Shown here: one piece after another, positions 63,227-64,000 of the stretch | Layout: each line of letters opens with the position of its first letter | Position numbering within the stretch: position 1 is the first letter of the stretch | NCBI GenBank assembly: GCA_965225955.1 | Contig: CBDDBX010000018.1 | Span: 1-64,000 of the forward strand | Source: CBDDBX01 sp965225955 | GTDB lineage: Bacteria > Acidobacteriota > Aminicenantia > UBA2199 | DNA length: 64,000 nucleotides | Reading direction: 5' to 3' | The notes under the pieces: model-generated | The model's database searches: none | The model's input: only the letters and a program-made list of their open reading frames with translations | What the model was told of the DNA's origin: nothing | Program-made: the position numbers and the translations under genes

Positions 63227-64000
63227 ATGAAAAGTAAAATTTTATCTTTTTCCTTAGCACTGCTAATAGCAATCTCCGGTATTGCCATGACTGCATGTGC
63301 AGAAAAACCAGACACTCTTACACCAGAGTATAAAGCCTTAAAAGCAGATATTCTTGCACAGGCAAAGAAAATTAAGAGAGCTGAACTCAGCAAATTTAAA
63401 GCTGATACAAAAACCAAATTCGAAGCTCTACTAAAAAAAGTTGAAGCTGCAGATAAAAGAGATTCACACAAATTGCTCAAAGGCTATCTTCTTCTTGACC
63501 TTGATAAAGGCGAAGAAGCTAAAGTAATATTTGATGATCTGATTAAAAATAACTCAAAACTTATATCTGACGCTAAAATGGGTAAAGTTATGGTTTTATT
63601 AAAAGCCAGAAAAGTAAAAGAAGCATTCCCTATTTTTAAGGAAATTGAAGATAAAATTGCTAAAGATTACAACTATATCAATGCTGCTATTTTCATCGCA
63701 TTCACTCAGAACGACGTTTCTCTGGAATATGCTAAAAAAGTAATTGCTGCTGATAAAGAAGGAAAATACGAAGAGTTTAAATCATATGCTTACAGCATCA
63801 TTATAGATGATATTAAAGCTAAAGGTGATAAAGAAAAAACTGTAGAAGCTCTTGAAAAAGCTCTTGCTGATCTCAAAGATGAGAAATACAAAAAAAGATT
63901 ACAGGGGACACTTAAACAACTGAAAATGGTTAATGCTCCAGCACCTGATTTCCCAGCTAAAGACTGGATAAACACAAAAAAAGTGAAAGGGATAGCAGAT
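63227..64000 (+). CDS. Lipoprotein with N-terminal helical region, likely TlpA-like (3' truncated)
   Basis: The frame runs from ATG at 63227 (AAAGGAG 7-8 bases before) to the window end without a stop, 258 codons. The signal peptide ends GIAMTACAEKP, an acceptable though not ideal lipobox. Residues 30-235 are alanine- and lysine-rich helices resembling TPR-like repeats (EAKVIFDDLIKNNSKLISDAKMGKVMVLL). The last visible part, NAPAPDFPAKDWINTKK, looks like the entry into an AhpC/TSA-TlpA thioredoxin domain; the CxxC would lie beyond the window. TATAAT at 63182-63187 could be its -10. A membrane-tethered periplasmic thiol protein is inferred. Confidence 0.75.
   Translation, partial: MKSKILSFSLALLIAISGIAMTACAEKPDTLTPEYKALKADILAQAKKIKRAELSKFKADTKTKFEALLKKVEAADKRDSHKLLKGYLLLDLDKGEEAKVIFDDLIKNNSKLISDAKMGKVMVLLKARKVKEAFPIFKEIEDKIAKDYNYINAAIFIAFTQNDVSLEYAKKVIAADKEGKYEEFKSYAYSIIIDDIKAKGDKEKTVEALEKALADLKDEKYKKRLQGTLKQLKMVNAPAPDFPAKDWINTKKVKGIAD

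Overview
The window looks like chromosome from a low-GC (roughly 37% by eye), double-membrane, probably flagellated and anaerobic or microaerophilic bacterium. The outer membrane is shown by a TonB-dependent receptor, other beta-barrel proteins and a complete RND/TolC-type efflux set. Motility is suggested by fliW-csrA, and oxidative-stress protection under anoxia by rubrerythrin. The mix of tricorn-type and S46 peptidases, a Bat operon, EAL-HDOD proteins and FliW-CsrA fits spirochaete-like or FCB-like candidate phyla. I cannot name the lineage. No rRNA, tRNA or CRISPR array was recognised, and no stretch over 300 bases lacks a gene.

Layout. 1-1.4 kb: the tail of an M50-type membrane protease and rnhB. 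1.4-11.5 kb: an envelope and proteolysis block with a tricorn-like S41 protease (+), a TonB receptor, an unrecognised 933-residue putative outer-membrane protein, a small barrel and a secreted M43 metalloprotease. 11.6-17 kb: YitT, two paralogous EAL-HDOD proteins, YwbE and an RhlE-type helicase. 17-20.6 kb: dCMP deaminase, a P-loop kinase, coaD, and a Na+/phosphate transporter behind a Pho-box-like repeat array. 20.6-24.2 kb: an orphan citF, then larB paired with a DUF362 gene. 24.4-31.3 kb: an S46 dipeptidyl-peptidase, a secreted hypothetical protein, fliW-csrA, lemA with two TPM-domain genes, and a pseudouridine synthase. 31.4-40.2 kb: a multi-receiver histidine kinase, a rhodanese, and a MarR-RND-TolC efflux operon with two copies of one operator. 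40.4-49.5 kb: mfd, a hypothetical gene, and a Bat operon ending in folP. 49.5-56.9 kb: a disordered protein, metH with an operator-like palindrome inside its promoter, a HEAT-receiver protein, rubrerythrin and a PHP phosphatase. 57-64 kb: an ABC exporter preceded by a 28-codon upstream ORF, pepD, a RAYT/IS200-like transposase, and the start of a lipoprotein that probably continues into a TlpA-like thioredoxin domain.

Three signals cut across the annotation. First, the word GGGGACAGG (or its core GGGACAGG) occurs 17 times on both strands, in several reading frames and in intergenic copies followed by A-tracts. Second, a set of genes has no ribosome-binding site, and a TATAAT-like -10 box ends only 6-8 bases before the start codon, as expected for leaderless mRNAs. 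Third, several promoters carry clear regulatory repeats: Pho-like, MarR-like, and the metH palindrome.
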